From Saccharicrinis sp963665705 (GTDB lineage: Bacteria > Bacteroidota > Bacteroidia > Bacteroidales > Marinilabiliaceae): a stretch of DNA of 64,000 nt. Shown piece after piece: positions 62,997 through 64,000 of the stretch (position 1 is the first letter of the stretch; each line of letters starts with the position of its first letter). The notes under the pieces were generated by a model. The model was not told the origin of the DNA and searched no databases. It saw nothing but the letters and a program-made list of their open reading frames with translations. The stretch is from contig OY762448.1 of assembly GCA_963665705.1 (NCBI GenBank), positions 4,216,001-4,280,000 of the forward strand, in the 5' to 3' direction. The translations under genes were made by a program, and so were the position numbers.

Positions 62997-64000
62997 CTAA
63001 TACAAATCCCAGTTCCCTTTTAAATAATACCTATATAAAACCGGATCATGAATCTTATTCACTTTAACTGAATCACTTTGTCCCGGATATACATCCTTTC
63101 CAAAAGAAGTAATTAATTGCATGGCTTCATTGGTTAACCATTTAGTCTCTACTCTATCAAAATGCAATTTTTGCAATGCTCTTTTCAACGGAAAATCTTC
63201 AGTCTGTTTAATTCCAATACTCCATCCCCATTCTCCCAGAGAAATAATATGGTTATGCAATGGCTCTGTAACAAAACCGGCACTCCGCATCGTTTTCACA
63301 ATACACTTAAACGCTTTGGTTGCAAAATACGGACTTCCTGCCTGAGTAATAATAATTCCTCCTGGCCTTAGATGTCTGTACGCAATACGATAAAACTCCT
63401 CTGAATAAAGTCTTCCCAACTCAACTGACCTGGGATCTGGTAAATCAACTATAATTACATCATAAAATGCTGTATTTCCACTTAAAAAGGTAAATCCATC
63501 CTGATTTAAAACTTTAACTTTTGGATTGTTTAATGAGCCTTTATTTAAATTAGTAAGCAATGGATATTCCTGACCTAATTTTGTCATGGCAGGATCTAAA
63601 TCCACTAGTGTAATTTTCTTTGTTACATCGTACTTCAATAATTCACGAACAGCACAACCATCACCTCCGCCCAGTACTAAAACTTCTTGAGGATTAGGAT
63701 GTAAGGTCATAGCAGGATGCACCAATGGTTCATGATACATCACTTCATCCATGGTACATAGTTGCTCATTTCCATTAAGGTATAACCAAAAATCATTTTG
63801 CCATTGAGTAATTACAATACGTTGGTATCTTGTTTGCTCAGCATATATAACTTTATCTTTATACTTCTGCTGTTCACCATATGTAATAATGGGTTCCGCT
63901 AAAAACACACCACCAATTATTACTACCATAATTAAAGCAATTGATATATTAAATGGTATTTTATATTGAGTAGAAATAAATTTCTTTAAAAAAATATACA
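62997..64000 (-). CDS. speE: Membrane-bound spermidine synthase (cut by right window edge)
   Basis: The reading frame stays open on the minus strand to base 64000, so the ATG at 63929 is internal and the true start lies outside the window. Before it comes a hydrophobic stretch (NISIALIMVVIIGGVFLAEP), the last helix of a membrane domain. The aminopropyltransferase domain follows with VLVLGGGDGCAVRELL, VDLDPAM and VIIVDLPDPRS. The length and fused membrane helices suit the large membrane-type polyamine aminopropyltransferases. The product is likely spermidine or a related triamine. Confidence 0.87.
   Translation of the reverse strand, partial: YIFLKKFISTQYKIPFNISIALIMVVIIGGVFLAEPIITYGEQQKYKDKVIYAEQTRYQRIVITQWQNDFWLYLNGNEQLCTMDEVMYHEPLVHPAMTLHPNPQEVLVLGGGDGCAVRELLKYDVTKKITLVDLDPAMTKLGQEYPLLTNLNKGSLNNPKVKVLNQDGFTFLSGNTAFYDVIIVDLPDPRSVELGRLYSEEFYRIAYRHLRPGGIIITQAGSPYFATKAFKCIVKTMRSAGFVTEPLHNHIISLGEWGWSIGIKQTEDFPLKRALQKLHFDRVETKWLTNEAMQLITSFGKDVYPGQSDSVKVNKIHDPVLYRYYLKGNWDLY

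Noticed and set aside
63927..63929. ATG at 63929 as the start of the spermidine synthase
   Set aside because: The frame stays open to the window edge and encodes a membrane helix typical of the longer family, so this Met is internal.

Overview
The window looks like a chromosomal segment from a low-GC member of the Bacteroidota, probably a marine or anaerobic-leaning Bacteroidales/Marinilabiliales-type organism (an inference from gene content; no rRNA is present to fix the taxon). The evidence is a set of type IX secretion genes (gldJ, porU, porV), the TamL lipoprotein form of the BamA/TamA family next to tamB, a SecDF whose N-terminus is typical of this phylum, and promoters that repeatedly match the Bacteroidota -33/-7 pattern (TTTG, about 19-21 bases, TAnnTTTG). 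Nearly all genes are chromosomal housekeeping or signalling genes. No insertion sequence, integrase, prophage or CRISPR array was seen.

Layout. 1-103 is the start of secDF leaving the left edge. 328-6591 is a MacB-like ABC exporter (permease plus an ATPase with degenerate motifs) divergent from its likely regulators, an NtrC-type response regulator and a histidine kinase; two matching palindromes lie in the shared gap. 6581-11435 carries rex, alaS and an M23 endopeptidase. 11589-13860 is an overlapping alpha/beta-hydrolase and histidine kinase pair. 13943-15925 is a GH51 arabinofuranosidase. 16333-21267 is a run of uncharacterised envelope genes on the minus strand. 21550-24482 is an AraC regulator divergent from a DHA2-type drug exporter and a small membrane protein. 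24499-31114 is tamL-tamB. 31353-31580 is a gene-free region with three hairpins. 31614-34988 is a NarL-type two-component system plus a stand-alone receiver. 35340-37017 holds a NYN/OST-HTH protein and an aldo-keto reductase. 37233-37617 is a tRNA cluster (Leu, Gly, Val, Val). 37735-45948 holds folC, a PIN-PhoH ATPase, the operon mtaB - inositol monophosphatase - lipid A acyltransferase - glycosyltransferase, and murF. 46017-54120 holds gldJ, porU, porV, ispF, a CoA-binding protein and a thioredoxin-like protein. 54144-58484 holds a histidine kinase, rsgA, an exported WD40 protein and a small membrane protein. 58702-61122 is a fused 2-oxoacid dehydrogenase E1. 61156-64000 is a potassium channel, a PH-domain protein, speD and a membrane-bound spermidine synthase that runs off the right edge.

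How the genes work together. Three themes recur. The first is outer-envelope biogenesis: SecDF, TamL/TamB, GldJ/PorU/PorV, the LpxL-type acyltransferase, MurF and the M23 endopeptidase. The second is sensing: four histidine kinases and three response regulators, plus Rex for NADH/NAD+. The third is translation and RNA quality: alaS, rsgA, mtaB, the tRNAs, PhoH and the NYN protein.

The least explained parts are the hydrolase-kinase pair (11589-13860), the envelope run at 16333-21267, the three-hairpin region upstream of tamB, the paired operators of the ABC/two-component locus, and the potassium channel/polyamine cluster at the right end. None is proven novel here. All calls rest on reading the sequence; no database search was run.
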